A DNA stretch of 64,000 bases from Bacillus sp. FJAT-29790. GTDB lineage: Bacteria > Bacillota > Bacilli > Bacillales > Cytobacillaceae. The notes beneath the pieces are model-generated. The model was not told the DNA's origin, did not search any database, and saw nothing but the letters and a program-made list of their open reading frames with translations. Location: contig NZ_JAHNZZ010000003.1 of the NCBI RefSeq assembly GCF_019039215.1, positions 225,765 through 289,764 on the forward strand. Direction: 5' to 3'. The first letter of the stretch is position 1. Every line of letters starts with the position of its first letter. Positions 49,066-58,527 of this stretch are shown here, piece after piece. The position numbers and the translations under genes were made by a program.

Positions 49066-50637
49066 TTAATTTATTTTAGATATACTTTCTTGTAATTCTT
49101 CAATATTCCCCTTTTTACGCATATACCACACACCGTTATAAACAGCGAAATTGTAAAAGATAAATCCTAGGATTGCCGCAATAATAGACATAAATGGCTC
49201 AGGAATAATCCCATGACCGCCAAAGTTTCCTAAATAGGACATTGCTACAAGCATTAAAATATAAATAACAAGATATAGACCACCAATAATTTCTATCGTT
49301 TTATATTTATTGATAAAATGAGTGACTAAATAAGCGCCAATTCCGATAATCAATCCTGTAATTGCAAGTTGTACCCTGCTCCAGTTTGTCCAATAAATAA
49401 GAAGCGTAGCAAAAACAAAGGCTAACGGTGCGATAATATGCATACCTGGAAGACCATTGTTTTTCGTAAGACCAACCTTACGGAAAACCATGACCGTTAC
49501 ACACGCAGAAGCATATTTAAAAATACCGATTGCTCCAACAATGGCAACAATTGCCGTCCAACTTTTCAATGGAAATAAGAAGAGCAAACCGATAAAGAAA
49601 TTAAGAGCTAGTGCACGAGTTGGTACACCAAATCTTTTATTAATTGTTCCAAAGAATGAAGGTAAAAACCTACTTTTCGCCATTCCAAAGACATGTCTTG
49701 AAGTTCCAGCTGTATAAGTAAGCGCCGAACCAGTTGGCGAAACCATTGCATCAGCTGTAATGATCCATGATAACCAAACCATATTGGCCATAAGTGCTAA
49801 ATTAGCAAACGGAGAATCAAACTTAATTCCACTCCAGCCATTAGTAAGCATTTCTGGTGGGACCGCTCCAATAAAAACGATTTGGAGTAACACATATAAT
49901 ATGGCTGCAACTACAAGAGAAGTAATGAGAGCTAGTGGAATATTACGTCTAGGGTTGACAACCTCACCACTCATCATTACCACATTACCAAATCCTGTAT
50001 ATGCAAAAAAGATACCGCTAGTTAAAATCGCGCTTAATCCAGCACCATAACCATTCGGTGCAAACCCTTGACTTGTAAAGTTTTCTGCATGAAAACCTGA
50101 CATAAAAAACGCAATGATTGTTAGGACAGGAACAATAAATTTAATAGTAGTAATGACTGTATTCGTAACGGCAAATAATTTTACACCAAAATAGTTGAAA
50201 ACCACAAAGAATACCATCAAAAGGACCGAAGCTAACATACCTGTTGCAGTTAGTTGCTCTTTCGTCATATCATACAGACCTGGCCAGAATTGATTAGCAT
50301 ATTGTATAACTCCTGCGGATTCCACAGGTGCGGTTGCACAATATCCAAGCCAAATGGAGTAACTAGTTACTGTAGCAAGCATCGTACCATGGGAATAAAG
50401 GGGATAACGACCTAGACCACCTGTTTCAGGCTTAACTCTTCCTAATTCAGCATAAATAAGAGCGATAAGTGTAATGGCAATTGCACCAATTACCCAAGAC
50501 ATAATAGCCGCTGGACCAGCCAATTTTGCCGCTGCCCACGGCCCAAAAAGCCAGCTTGATCCAATAATTCCACCAAGAGACAGTGCAGTAAGTGACCAAA
50601 ATCCCATTCTCTTTTTCAAATATTGTTCTTGATTCAT
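49066..50637 (-). CDS. APC-family amino acid permease
   Basis: 523 residues with about twelve to fourteen membrane helices. APC features: WSLTALSLGGIIGSSWLFGP (first helix, GGIIG ligand loop), ALIYAELGRVKPETGGLGRY, and the FFAYTGFGNVVMMSGEVVNPRRNIPLAL segment. Substrate cannot be read from sequence. AGGGAA before the ATG. Adjacent to the ArgH-like lyase and downstream of a regulator; the three are likely one functional unit. Confidence 0.85.
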   Translation of the reverse strand: MNQEQYLKKRMGFWSLTALSLGGIIGSSWLFGPWAAAKLAGPAAIMSWVIGAIAITLIALIYAELGRVKPETGGLGRYPLYSHGTMLATVTSYSIWLGYCATAPVESAGVIQYANQFWPGLYDMTKEQLTATGMLASVLLMVFFVVFNYFGVKLFAVTNTVITTIKFIVPVLTIIAFFMSGFHAENFTSQGFAPNGYGAGLSAILTSGIFFAYTGFGNVVMMSGEVVNPRRNIPLALITSLVVAAILYVLLQIVFIGAVPPEMLTNGWSGIKFDSPFANLALMANMVWLSWIITADAMVSPTGSALTYTAGTSRHVFGMAKSRFLPSFFGTINKRFGVPTRALALNFFIGLLFLFPLKSWTAIVAIVGAIGIFKYASACVTVMVFRKVGLTKNNGLPGMHIIAPLAFVFATLLIYWTNWSRVQLAITGLIIGIGAYLVTHFINKYKTIEIIGGLYLVIYILMLVAMSYLGNFGGHGIIPEPFMSIIAAILGFIFYNFAVYNGVWYMRKKGNIEELQESISKIN

Positions 50638-50998
50638 GAAGTTCCCTCTCTCTTAACGTTGTATAAATATTTGAATAAATTCCATAAGGCCTTTATTTAA
50701 TCAAAAATTATTCGTTTTCGGTTCAGCTAAATACATTATGAAATTTACTCATTTATCTATTAAATCCCCTTATTTACCCTACATAGTATTTTAAAATACT
50801 CCATAACTTATTATTAATTTTTCTTTTTCCTTATTTGCCCCCAAACGTAATATTCTCGAACCTTTCAAAGTACTCAAACTTTATATAGGGGTATATAATT
50901 CGAATTTACCCTAAAATGAATTATATTTAACGTTTTTATGAAATGCAATAATTTTTTAAAATTGTTAGTTAATTTTGTATTATTATTATTTTAATAAA
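50638..50998. other. AT-rich intergenic region upstream of the permease
   Basis: About 360 AT-rich bases. No gene or structured RNA seen. It should hold the permease promoter and any operator bound by the upstream regulator; no clear inverted repeat stands out. Confidence 0.4.
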
Positions 50999-51030
50999 AA
51001 GACTGTTGAGATATAATTCCCAACAGTCTT
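50999..51030 (-). terminator. Terminator of the regulator gene
   Basis: Perfect 10-bp stem AAGACTGTTG / CAACAGTCTT, followed on the minus strand by TTTTTATTAAAA. It separates the regulator transcript from the permease-lyase transcript. Confidence 0.85.
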
Positions 51031-51204
51031 AAACAATTTTATATAAAGGAAATGGGGACGGAGTAACGTTAAAACTCAATAAGCCTATCTAGGCTAATTA
51101 GTAAATAGACTAGATTCGCTTGATTAAGTAGGGAAATTCCTCTTCGCTCACGCCGCCATATTATGTTAGTGTAGCTTAAATATTTATATATTTAAATGGT
51201 TGCG
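51031..51204. other. Unusual spacer after the regulator
   Basis: No gene. Contains GCCTATCTAGGCT, an AT palindrome around TTAAATATTTATATATTTAA, and two CGCCATAT motifs; one (51213-51220) pairs perfectly with ATATGGCG (51227-51234) inside the last codons of the regulator. May be remnant of an inserted element. Confidence 0.35.
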
Positions 51205-52527
51205 CTAGTACGCCATATTGGTTTTATATGGCGAGTTTATCAGTTTGTATACCCGTCTCGGCCTTCCTCTTGTCGGGTATTCTTCCACTCCGATACATTC
51301 AGCTAAACCAGCCTCACATAAACCTTCTATAAATCTTCTTGTATTTCTTTCATCCTTGGAAAGTTGCATTGAAATGTCCTTGATTGTAAAATCTTTTATT
51401 CCCGCATTCCTAATTAAAGAAAATATTTCGATATAATGTTTAACACTGATTTTTGCATTTTGGAGATTCGTCATAAAGTTTTTATCGTTAAAGTAGGGAT
51501 AATCAAACATTTCGATGTTTTCACTTTCTGCCTCAACCACTTCGCCATTTTCCTGGACAATGATAATGGAGCCAAATCTCTCTTTAGATAATCTTAGCGC
51601 ATTGTTTGCATTCAGTTCCGCTGAAAATACCGTTTCACCAAATCCTATACCGACGCCCACCTTCAATCCAGACTCCAAGATCATATTGTTTACGGTCTCT
51701 TCAATCTTTTGTATTTCTCTTTCACTGTCGCCACGTGAACTAAAAATTAAATATCGTCCAAGTCCTTTTTCTACGAGTGATCCATTTAAATGTTCACTTA
51801 GATTTATTAGAATCTCTTTTAACTTTAATTCCATAAATTGCAGCTGATAGGTTTGTTTCGAACTTTTGAAATGGTTTTCTAAATGATCCATTTCAAATAA
51901 TTGGACAGCAACTTGAGAATCCATAAAGTAAAATGTCTTTATTTTTTCGGAAAGGATATTTAATGTATGCTGGATTTCAATATCACTTGTTGAAATTCTG
52001 AATGCAGGAACACCCTTTTCTTTAAGTTGTAAATATACTTCTTCAAAGCAAGTAATCGCCCCTCTTGTATCGCCTTTATCCCATAATTGCAGATGAAAAT
52101 CGATTAACTCTTCTGTAGACGTTTTTTCAGAAAAGGTTTTCACAAAAATATTTTTAGGTTGGATATTGAGCTGGTTTAAAGCAGTCTCCAAATGACTTTT
52201 TGAAATCTCATCTATACTCACATGATCTAAAAAAGAACCAGTTTTGAATGAGAACTCTAATAACCCTTTGAAAATACCAGCTTCGGTATGTTCGATATAA
52301 ATTTGTTTTTCTGTATTTCCTTCTGCTTCACATGCTATGTTATAGGAAATTCTCCCTGAAAAAATCCAAAAATCGACATTGTTACTATTGTTTTTAATAA
52401 TATCCTCTGTTTCCTTCACTTCTTTGTAAGGATACGTTAAAAAAATCACATCTAACTTTAAACCTTGTGCAATATGTATAATTCTTTCGACAGTGGATTG
52501 TGGACCAACTATTCCCACTCTAAGCAT
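51205..52527 (-). CDS. Regulator with nucleotide-cyclase-like domain and C-terminal HTH
   Basis: 440 residues from the ATG at 52527, nine bases after AAAGGAG (a TTG two codons upstream is too close). N-terminal alpha/beta domain (MLRVGIVGPQSTVERIIHIA, about 1-140) that I do not recognise; middle segment about 200-330 has GLGRYLIFSSRGD and VGVGIGFGETVFSAELNANNAL, resembling the GGDEF/GTP-cyclohydrolase-III fold but without a GGDEF motif; C-terminal winged helix (IKDISMQLSKDERNTRRFIE, then a basic RGRPRRVYK wing, about 380-435). Probably a ligand-sensing DNA-binding protein for the downstream permease and lyase. No family name known to me. Confidence 0.65.
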   Translation of the reverse strand: MLRVGIVGPQSTVERIIHIAQGLKLDVIFLTYPYKEVKETEDIIKNNSNNVDFWIFSGRISYNIACEAEGNTEKQIYIEHTEAGIFKGLLEFSFKTGSFLDHVSIDEISKSHLETALNQLNIQPKNIFVKTFSEKTSTEELIDFHLQLWDKGDTRGAITCFEEVYLQLKEKGVPAFRISTSDIEIQHTLNILSEKIKTFYFMDSQVAVQLFEMDHLENHFKSSKQTYQLQFMELKLKEILINLSEHLNGSLVEKGLGRYLIFSSRGDSEREIQKIEETVNNMILESGLKVGVGIGFGETVFSAELNANNALRLSKERFGSIIIVQENGEVVEAESENIEMFDYPYFNDKNFMTNLQNAKISVKHYIEIFSLIRNAGIKDFTIKDISMQLSKDERNTRRFIEGLCEAGLAECIGVEEYPTRGRPRRVYKLINSPYKTNMAY

Positions 52528-52749
52528 GGTCAAGCACTCCTTTATCTGTAACTGCTTTCTTCGATTCTGCCTTAATAATACACATTATTTAGGAAAATAT
52601 TAAGTTCATATTTTAAATTGGCAATATGTTAGAATCCGTTCTTTCTTATGCAGTCTACATTTTCATACGCAAAAAATAAGCCTGCTTAAATGCATGCCTA
52701 TTTTAGCTATCCATAACTTCAATCTAGTGAATCCGAAAACTTTTAGCGA

Positions 52750-52935
52750 TTAAATCTCGCTTTTTAAATGGGGGCGGGCTAAATGTGTCTTCTCGGTCTT
52801 AATCTCCTTATTTCCCTTAATGAATTCCCTGACTTCACTCGGTGTAAGTCCAATCTGCTTAGCAGTCAATATAAGAGCAATCCACTCCTCTTCGAGCTTC
52901 CCCCACTGTTTTCCCACGGTCGAATTCACTATCAT
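52750..52935 (-). CDS. SinI-like anti-repressor (SlrA type)
   Basis: About 61 residues. The segment LEEEWIALILTAKQIGLTPS, EVREFIKGN matches the SinI domain: two short helices that pair with the SinR repressor. In B. subtilis SinI and its paralogue SlrA release SinR from matrix genes. There is no sinR here, so this is an orphan copy, closest in concept to SlrA. ATG at 52935, or GTG at 52929 (better spacing from AGGGAG). The C-terminal tail is basic. Confidence 0.72.
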   Translation of the reverse strand: MIVNSTVGKQWGKLEEEWIALILTAKQIGLTPSEVREFIKGNKEIKTEKTHLARPHLKSEI

Positions 52936-53177
52936 CATCTCCCTCGCTTTTCAAAATACGTGAGGAATTCTAAAAAAATTATCAGATTACAATTCAAAGA
53001 CTTAGATATTCGTTCACAGACCTTTTTGAAAATGATTCTATGGTAGTCTATGCGACGAAAAACAGGAAAATTCCCCTACTTCCTTAATACCAGTTTATAG
53101 ATATTTCAGCATCTGCATGGATATTTGGAAAGGGCTGACAAAGACCCACCGTTTTGAATCTGGCATAATAAATAAAA

Positions 53178-53213
53178 AAGGCACTGGGGCAAAATAAGCC
53201 ACAATGTCCTTTA
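53178..53213 (-). terminator. Terminator of the MerR-family gene
   Basis: Imperfect minus-strand stem AAAGGACATTGTGGC / GCCCCAGTGCCTTT followed by TTTTATTTATT, about 23 bases beyond the stop. Confidence 0.7.
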
Positions 53214-53235
53214 ATTTACGTGAACAAAACTCAAA

Positions 53236-53643
53236 TTATTTTCTGTTATTATCCGCGAAAACAGCCATGGCATCTTTCATAAATTCCGCTAAGCCTTCAC
53301 CAAATTTATCGATATTCTTAGTAAATCGCTCATCATCCACATACATTTGGCCTAGTCCTTTGAATGCATCAAGTGAGTATTCGCCCATTTCATTCAAAAA
53401 ATCAAACCATTCTTTAATACCCATTTGTGCCTCTTCTGATTTTGGCGATGTGTGACGAATTGCAGCTAACTTTCGATAAATAACATTAAAATCTTCAGCA
53501 AAATCCTTTTGTTCGTCCTTAGACATGTTCCCTACCTTTGCGTTTGCCTTATCGACGGCTTTATCTCCCCAACGTTCCCTTGCCTCTTGCTCATATGGAT
53601 TGTGACTAAAGTCAAATCCCGCAAATTTCTCTTCGTTCGACAT
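53236..53643 (-). CDS. Possible internal product: stand-alone TipAS-like domain
   Basis: In-frame ATG at 53643 (MSNEEKFAGFDF) is preceded at eight bases by AAAGGAGA, a better ribosome site than most full genes here. It would yield 135 residues, the ligand-binding domain only. In Streptomyces, TipAS is made from tipA in just this way and outnumbers the full-length protein, buffering the drug. Predicted from sequence only. Confidence 0.55.
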   Translation of the reverse strand: MSNEEKFAGFDFSHNPYEQEARERWGDKAVDKANAKVGNMSKDEQKDFAEDFNVIYRKLAAIRHTSPKSEEAQMGIKEWFDFLNEMGEYSLDAFKGLGQMYVDDERFTKNIDKFGEGLAEFMKDAMAVFADNNRK

Positions 53644-53976
53644 TTGAATTTCTCCTTTCGAGTGTTGAATTGTTTTCACAACCGTCGTGATCATTTGATC
53701 AAGTCGCCTTCTTCTCTCAAGCAACATTTTACGATGAAGCTTGAGTGCCTCCTCTCGATCAAATGATGGACTATTGATAATCTCTTTAATTTTCTTTAAA
53801 GGGAAGCCAAGCTCTCTAAAAAATAAGATTTGTTGCAAAACCTCGAGATTTGCATCTGAGTACAACCGATAACCGGATTCGGTTGTCTTCTCCGGGATTA
53901 ATAACCCGATCTCATCGTAATGATGTAATGTACGCACACTTATCCCAACTAAATCCGCCACTTCTTTCACTTTCAT
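53236..53976 (-). CDS. MerR-family regulator with TipAS drug-binding domain (Mta/TipAL type)
   Basis: 246 residues. N-terminal MerR helix-turn-helix (MKVKEVADLVGISVRTLHHY, DEIGLL...ESGYRLYSDANLEVLQQI, 1-70), coiled-coil linker, then a TipAS antibiotic-recognition domain (about 115-246, FAGFDFSHNPYEQEARERWG). Such proteins bind drugs and switch on efflux genes. GGAGGCAAAGGATA precedes the ATG. An internal ATG at M112 with its own AAAGGAG could give the short domain alone. No pump gene is beside it. Confidence 0.9.
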   Translation of the reverse strand: MKVKEVADLVGISVRTLHHYDEIGLLIPEKTTESGYRLYSDANLEVLQQILFFRELGFPLKKIKEIINSPSFDREEALKLHRKMLLERRRRLDQMITTVVKTIQHSKGEIQMSNEEKFAGFDFSHNPYEQEARERWGDKAVDKANAKVGNMSKDEQKDFAEDFNVIYRKLAAIRHTSPKSEEAQMGIKEWFDFLNEMGEYSLDAFKGLGQMYVDDERFTKNIDKFGEGLAEFMKDAMAVFADNNRK

Positions 53977-54193
53977 TATCCTTTGCCTCCCTTCAATCGT
54001 TACTATAAAGTATAACGTAACGTGAGAGTCAATCGGAATTTAGACTATTTTTCGAGCTTCATAAAAAAAGCCTTCACCTAAATAATTTTCAGGTAAAGGC
54101 TTTTCATTGACTAAACATATTTTTGTTTCTCGTTATATTTGCATCACTAAATAAAAAACCACCAAATGGTTATCTCTGGTGGGGATGGGCTTG

Positions 54194-54667
54194 TTAGCTT
54201 GATAATTTCAATAAATCAGCAGCTTGGTTTTCAGTGATATCTTTAACTAAGATCAGCTCACTAATCATATTTCTTCGTGCTTGATTTAACATTTGTTTCT
54301 CGCTTGAATTAAGCGCTTTTTCCTTCCCGCGATGTAAGAGATCCTTAACTACTTCTGCTGAATCATGCATGTCGCCTGTCTTCATTTTTTCCATATTCGA
54401 ATTAAATCTTTCTTTCCAAGGAAGAGAGCAATTTGATTCTACATTGTGAAAATCAAATAATATATCGTTCATTGTCTTCCGATCAACGATTGAACGCACC
54501 CCAGATTTCTGCATCTTTTTTGTAGGGATCATGATGTCCATCTTATTAAGAGGTATGGTAATCACACAATATTCCTGTGTTTTCCCTAAGATTTCCTTTT
54601 CTTCTATGGCTTCGATAATACCTGCCCCATGCATGGGATAAAAAACTTTGTCGCCAATTTGAAACAA
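54194..54667 (-). CDS. CarD/CdnL-family RNA polymerase-binding protein (YdeB-like)
   Basis: 157 residues from a TTG at 54667 (MFQIGDKVFYPMHGAGII), six bases after GGGGGTG; a frame to 54682 is less likely. N-terminal Tudor-like CarD domain, about 1-60 (FQIGDKVFYPMHGAGIIEAIEEKE), then a helical tail (SSEKQMLNQARRNMISELIL). Family members contact RNA polymerase beta and steady promoter opening. Stand-alone and highly similar in layout to B. subtilis YdeB. Confidence 0.87.
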   Translation of the reverse strand: MFQIGDKVFYPMHGAGIIEAIEEKEILGKTQEYCVITIPLNKMDIMIPTKKMQKSGVRSIVDRKTMNDILFDFHNVESNCSLPWKERFNSNMEKMKTGDMHDSAEVVKDLLHRGKEKALNSSEKQMLNQARRNMISELILVKDITENQAADLLKLSS

Positions 54668-54933
54668 ATCATCCACCCCCATATGTTCTTATCTATAGGG
54701 TATCATATATATTTATTTTAATCAAATTTTTTATTTTACCACGAATAAAGTGAATGTGTCAATATATTTTTCTCGTTTTCCAATGCTAAAAAAGGGGAAA
54801 ATGGTAAAATTTAATTTTCTAGAAATACCCAAAAAAATTCACTCAATCTGTATAATCCCTATTTAGCAAATATGGCACTTTAAGTGCTTATCGCAGATTG
54901 CATAAAGGATATTGGTAACCCAATAAATAAGAA

Positions 54934-54978
54934 AAGCTGACTCTAAAAAGTCATTATTAATGACATTTGAGTCAGCTT
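54934..54978 (-). terminator. Terminator of the third chemoreceptor
   Basis: Nested hairpin: AAGCTGACTC / GAGTCAGCTT outside and AGTCATT / AATGACAT-type pairing inside; T-rich TTTTCTTATT after it on the minus strand. Confidence 0.75.
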
Positions 54979-54986
54979 CTTCCCGA

Positions 54987-56951
54987 TTAAACTTTAAATT
55001 TCATAATTAAATATTGAAGGTCTTCCGCCATATGGGCAAGGGAAGTTGCCGAAGCAGCAATCTCCTGCATAGAGGCTAGCTGCTCTTCTGTGGCTGCAGA
55101 AACTCCTTGAATTTCTGCAGTTGTATTTGTAGCAATTCCTTCGATTCCATTGACAATTTGAACCACTTCTTCTGCTTCCTGTGTTATTTCTTGTATGGAT
55201 GATGATACTTCCTGAATTTGAGTAGTGACCCGATCGACGAATTGTTGAATTTGCAGGAATGCTTCTCCAGCATCTTTTACAAGACTAATTCCTTTCTCAA
55301 CCTCTATCGTTCCTTTACTCATGGATGTAACGGCATGATCAGTATCGGTTTGGATCGATGTGATTAAATGTCGAATATTTTCCGTAGACTTAGCGGACTG
55401 CTCGGCCAATTTCCTAACTTCTTCTGCGACCACCGCAAAGCCTTTCCCTTGTTCGCCTGCTCTTGCGGCTTCAATGGCTGCATTTAATGCTAATAGATTC
55501 GTTTGTGAAGCGATATCCGAAATAACATCAATGATTTGATAAATTTCACCGGAGCGTTCACCGAGCGCCTGAATCACAATTCCGAGATTATTGACGGTTT
55601 CATTAATATTCATCATTTGTTTTGCAGATAATTGAATAGCATCATTTCCTTTAATAACCACTTCAGCAGCCTCAATTGAAGTATTTGTAACGGTTTGGGA
55701 ACTTTTCATAATCTGTTCAATTTCAGTGTTCAACCCTCTAATGACATCATTGCCATCCTTTACCATTATCGTTTGTTTCTCTGTGCCAGCAGCAACCTCT
55801 TCGACTGCATTGGCAACCTGTTCCGACGCTTGATTATTTTGTTCTGAACTTGCCATCAGTTGTTGAGACGAAGCAGCAAGCTGGTCCGCTTTTTCCCCGA
55901 CATGTCGAATGACTTCTTGAAGTGAAGCGACCATTTTATTAAAGCTTATCCCTAACTTACTGATCTCATCATTGTTTTTAACTTCAAATTTCTGAGTAAG
56001 ATCGCCATCAATAACCTTCTCCGTGACAGAGATCAATTGGTTTAGTGGCCGAGTGATTGATCGAACGATTAAATAGGCGAAAACGCTTCCAATGAAGATG
56101 AAAATGATGACAACATAGAAAGTTGTTAATAAAATGGGCCTTGAATCCTGATTTGCTTCATCTAGCGCCATGATTCCAGCGATCTTAAACCCAGTCAAAT
56201 CATTCGTTACGAAATCCATCTTATCCGTTTTATCAATAAGCTGCCCGCTCTTCTTTTCCAAAAGCGGCTGCACCCAGCTGCCTTCTGCCTTTGCTCCTGT
56301 TTCCTCAGTCGGATGAACCAGGTAGTTTCCTTCTGCACTTAAAACAATGGGGTATCCATCCTTGCCAATTTTGATCCCGCTTGTTACTTCTGTTACCGCA
56401 TCGAGATTGAGGTCAATGCCAATCACCCCTGAGCCATCTTTTAACTCTTGAGCAATCGTAACAAGAACATTCCCTGTAAAAGCATCCACATATGGTTCAG
56501 TAATAATCGCTTTTCCTTTCATCGGTTTAGCCTCGATATACCACGGACGTTTTCTAGCATCATACCCTTCCGGAAGATCAGTCGGCGGGTAAACCATAAA
56601 CTCGCCCATTTCCGTTCCAGCATAAACAGAAACAACTTCCGGATGCAGTGATTGATACTGATTTAAAGCATTCAATGAACTTTGAACTTCATCATCAGAA
56701 AATGAGGTTTGACTTAATTTATTTGCAAAATAAGAAGCATCATTTACCTTGGATTTCATTTGATTGGTTAGGAACCGATCAATAATCCGCACATTTTCTT
56801 TTGAACCGATTTCAATCTTTTCCTCTACCTTTTTTTGAGCATTAATAAAGGAAAAGAACCCGATCGTGATGGATGGAATTAATAAAATTAATAAAAATGA
56901 AAATAGTAATTTCCGTCTGATACTAAGGGTAAAAACCTTTTTTTCGTTCAT
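54987..56951 (-). CDS. Methyl-accepting chemotaxis protein with Cache sensor
   Basis: 654 residues. TM1 about 14-34; periplasmic-type dCache_1 sensor domain about 40-275 ([40 protein letters not shown]); TM2 about 278-298; HAMP; signalling domain with tip [21 protein letters not shown]. Unrelated in its sensor half to the 30-35 kb pair. GAGGGCGTATTCACA lies before the ATG. dCache domains often bind amino acids or other small ligands. No c-di-GMP riboswitch seen upstream. Confidence 0.94.
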   Translation of the reverse strand: MNEKKVFTLSIRRKLLFSFLLILLIPSITIGFFSFINAQKKVEEKIEIGSKENVRIIDRFLTNQMKSKVNDASYFANKLSQTSFSDDEVQSSLNALNQYQSLHPEVVSVYAGTEMGEFMVYPPTDLPEGYDARKRPWYIEAKPMKGKAIITEPYVDAFTGNVLVTIAQELKDGSGVIGIDLNLDAVTEVTSGIKIGKDGYPIVLSAEGNYLVHPTEETGAKAEGSWVQPLLEKKSGQLIDKTDKMDFVTNDLTGFKIAGIMALDEANQDSRPILLTTFYVVIIFIFIGSVFAYLIVRSITRPLNQLISVTEKVIDGDLTQKFEVKNNDEISKLGISFNKMVASLQEVIRHVGEKADQLAASSQQLMASSEQNNQASEQVANAVEEVAAGTEKQTIMVKDGNDVIRGLNTEIEQIMKSSQTVTNTSIEAAEVVIKGNDAIQLSAKQMMNINETVNNLGIVIQALGERSGEIYQIIDVISDIASQTNLLALNAAIEAARAGEQGKGFAVVAEEVRKLAEQSAKSTENIRHLITSIQTDTDHAVTSMSKGTIEVEKGISLVKDAGEAFLQIQQFVDRVTTQIQEVSSSIQEITQEAEEVVQIVNGIEGIATNTTAEIQGVSAATEEQLASMQEIAASATSLAHMAEDLQYLIMKFKV

Positions 56952-57190
56952 TGTGAATACGCCCTCTTTCTATATAGTTATACAAAAGATGTGTAAAACT
57001 ACTAAAAATATACATTTGAAGAATTTCACTCCAACTATCCAATTATAACAATTTAATAATCGAAATTATATAAAAACTAAGTAGGGATTTCGGACGTATA
57101 GGATTGAAAAGAACGCTTAATTGTACCAACATTTAATAAGAAGGATTTAGAAAAAGCAGGAATTAACAATCAACCAATTTAAACACAAAA

Positions 57191-57215
57191 AAAGCAGAGA
57201 TTTACATCTCTGCTT
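57191..57215. terminator. Terminator of the MFS gene
   Basis: Perfect stem AAAGCAGAGAT / ATCTCTGCTTT, T-run on both strands. Lies 26 bases past the stop of the MFS gene. Confidence 0.85.
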
Positions 57216-57241
57216 TTTAAATCTCAGCACCTAACTGTTTA

Positions 57242-58492
57242 TTATTCCTCTGTACCCAAAGCTTCCAGCTTCGGTTCCGCTTTCTGATTGTATAAAGGCA
57301 AAATGAAAAACATGCCGATAAGAAACACGATTGCCGCAGTTTCAAAAATGGCGACCAAGGAGAATTGCTGTTTTAAGATCCCTGCCGCACTCATCGTCAG
57401 CACCATCGAACCCATGAACAGAGGGGTTAAGATTCCATTGACCCGGCCGATATAAGCCCCTTCTGTTCTTTGCAAAATCATCGTATTAATACCGATCTGA
57501 ATACATGGCAACATAAGCCCATTGAAAAACTCAGCTGTTAATGTAAGCCAAAGGTTTGTTGATAAACCCATTACAGCAATGCCAATACCATTAACAAGCA
57601 TGCCAAATGTGAGTAGCCTTTGCGGAGCTACCGTTTTGGCGAAAATCATCACACCTGCTCCCCCTAAGATCATTCCCGTTCCATTCACCATAAACAGCCA
57701 TTGGAGGTTTTCCTTCGGCAAGCCTAATTGTTCTGTTACAAGGAAAATCGAAAGCGGATGAATGAAGCCTAATCCAAGCCCCGCTGCCAAGAAACATAAA
57801 CCTAAAAGACGTAATTCTTTCTTCTCCAAAACATATTTAACCCCACTTTTCATTTCTTGTAATAATGAGGTATCCCCGTTCTCTCCTTCCATTTTGTGAT
57901 CTGGAGGAAGGAAACCAAGTGCAGCAGCTGATAGTAAAAAGGCGATGCCAGTAATCGCAATGGAAATATCGATCCCAAAGGATTGGAAGGCGAATGTTCC
58001 AAGGATTGGACCCAAAACCATAAAAATGGCGAACATGGTTTGATAGACTGACATCCCCGCCTGAATTTGTTCCTCCGGTAAATGCATTTTAAATAGCTTC
58101 ATACCGGAAGGCTGAGAGAATTGTGAAAGAATGGCTGATACTAAAGTGGCAAAAAACACGACATGCCAAGATCCAAATATAAGCGTGATAAGCACAGCAA
58201 ATACAGATAAGGCACTTAAAATATCGCACCATACCATTGTTCTTTTCGGACGCCAACGGTCAGCAAATGTTCCGCCAATAAATGAAAATATAAAGATCGG
58301 TGCGAATTCTGCAACAGAAATCATCGAAACCGCAAACGGATCCCCATTTGTCTGTTCCATGACAAAGAGCAGAACAGCAAAATTCCGCACCCAAATGCCG
58401 ATTTGTAAAAACAATCCGGAAACAATAATTGCTTGAAAAACACGATTGCCAAACAAGTTAGATGACTTCTTTCCTGATAAACTTTCTTCCAA
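57242..58492 (-). CDS. MFS efflux transporter (DHA3-type)
   Basis: 416 residues from a TTG at 58492 that is seven bases after AGGAGGT. Twelve membrane helices; major-facilitator loop motif in GGTFADRWRPKRTMVW (about 60-75). Similar to DHA3 drug or macrolide exporters of Bacillus. The ribosome site is sequestered in a 7-bp hairpin (58501-58527), suggesting inducible translation. A longer in-frame reading from 58555 exists but runs through that hairpin. Substrate unknown. Confidence 0.85.
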   Translation of the reverse strand: MEESLSGKKSSNLFGNRVFQAIIVSGLFLQIGIWVRNFAVLLFVMEQTNGDPFAVSMISVAEFAPIFIFSFIGGTFADRWRPKRTMVWCDILSALSVFAVLITLIFGSWHVVFFATLVSAILSQFSQPSGMKLFKMHLPEEQIQAGMSVYQTMFAIFMVLGPILGTFAFQSFGIDISIAITGIAFLLSAAALGFLPPDHKMEGENGDTSLLQEMKSGVKYVLEKKELRLLGLCFLAAGLGLGFIHPLSIFLVTEQLGLPKENLQWLFMVNGTGMILGGAGVMIFAKTVAPQRLLTFGMLVNGIGIAVMGLSTNLWLTLTAEFFNGLMLPCIQIGINTMILQRTEGAYIGRVNGILTPLFMGSMVLTMSAAGILKQQFSLVAIFETAAIVFLIGMFFILPLYNQKAEPKLEALGTEE

Positions 58493-58500
58493 AATAAAAA

Positions 58501-58527
58501 CCTCCTGCGAAATTTCTGGACAGGAGG
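58501..58527 (-). promoter_or_regulatory. Hairpin sequestering the MFS gene Shine-Dalgarno
   Basis: Minus-strand CCTCCTG (58527-58521) and CAGGAGG (58507-58501) are perfect complements with a 13-base loop. The 3' arm contains the ribosome site of the MFS gene. Upstream, a frame from ATG 58587 (MIIVSLLLGMLCHFCCCIVL...) reads into the 5' arm, so a ribosome stalling there would open the hairpin, as in drug-inducible attenuation leaders. Confidence 0.6.
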
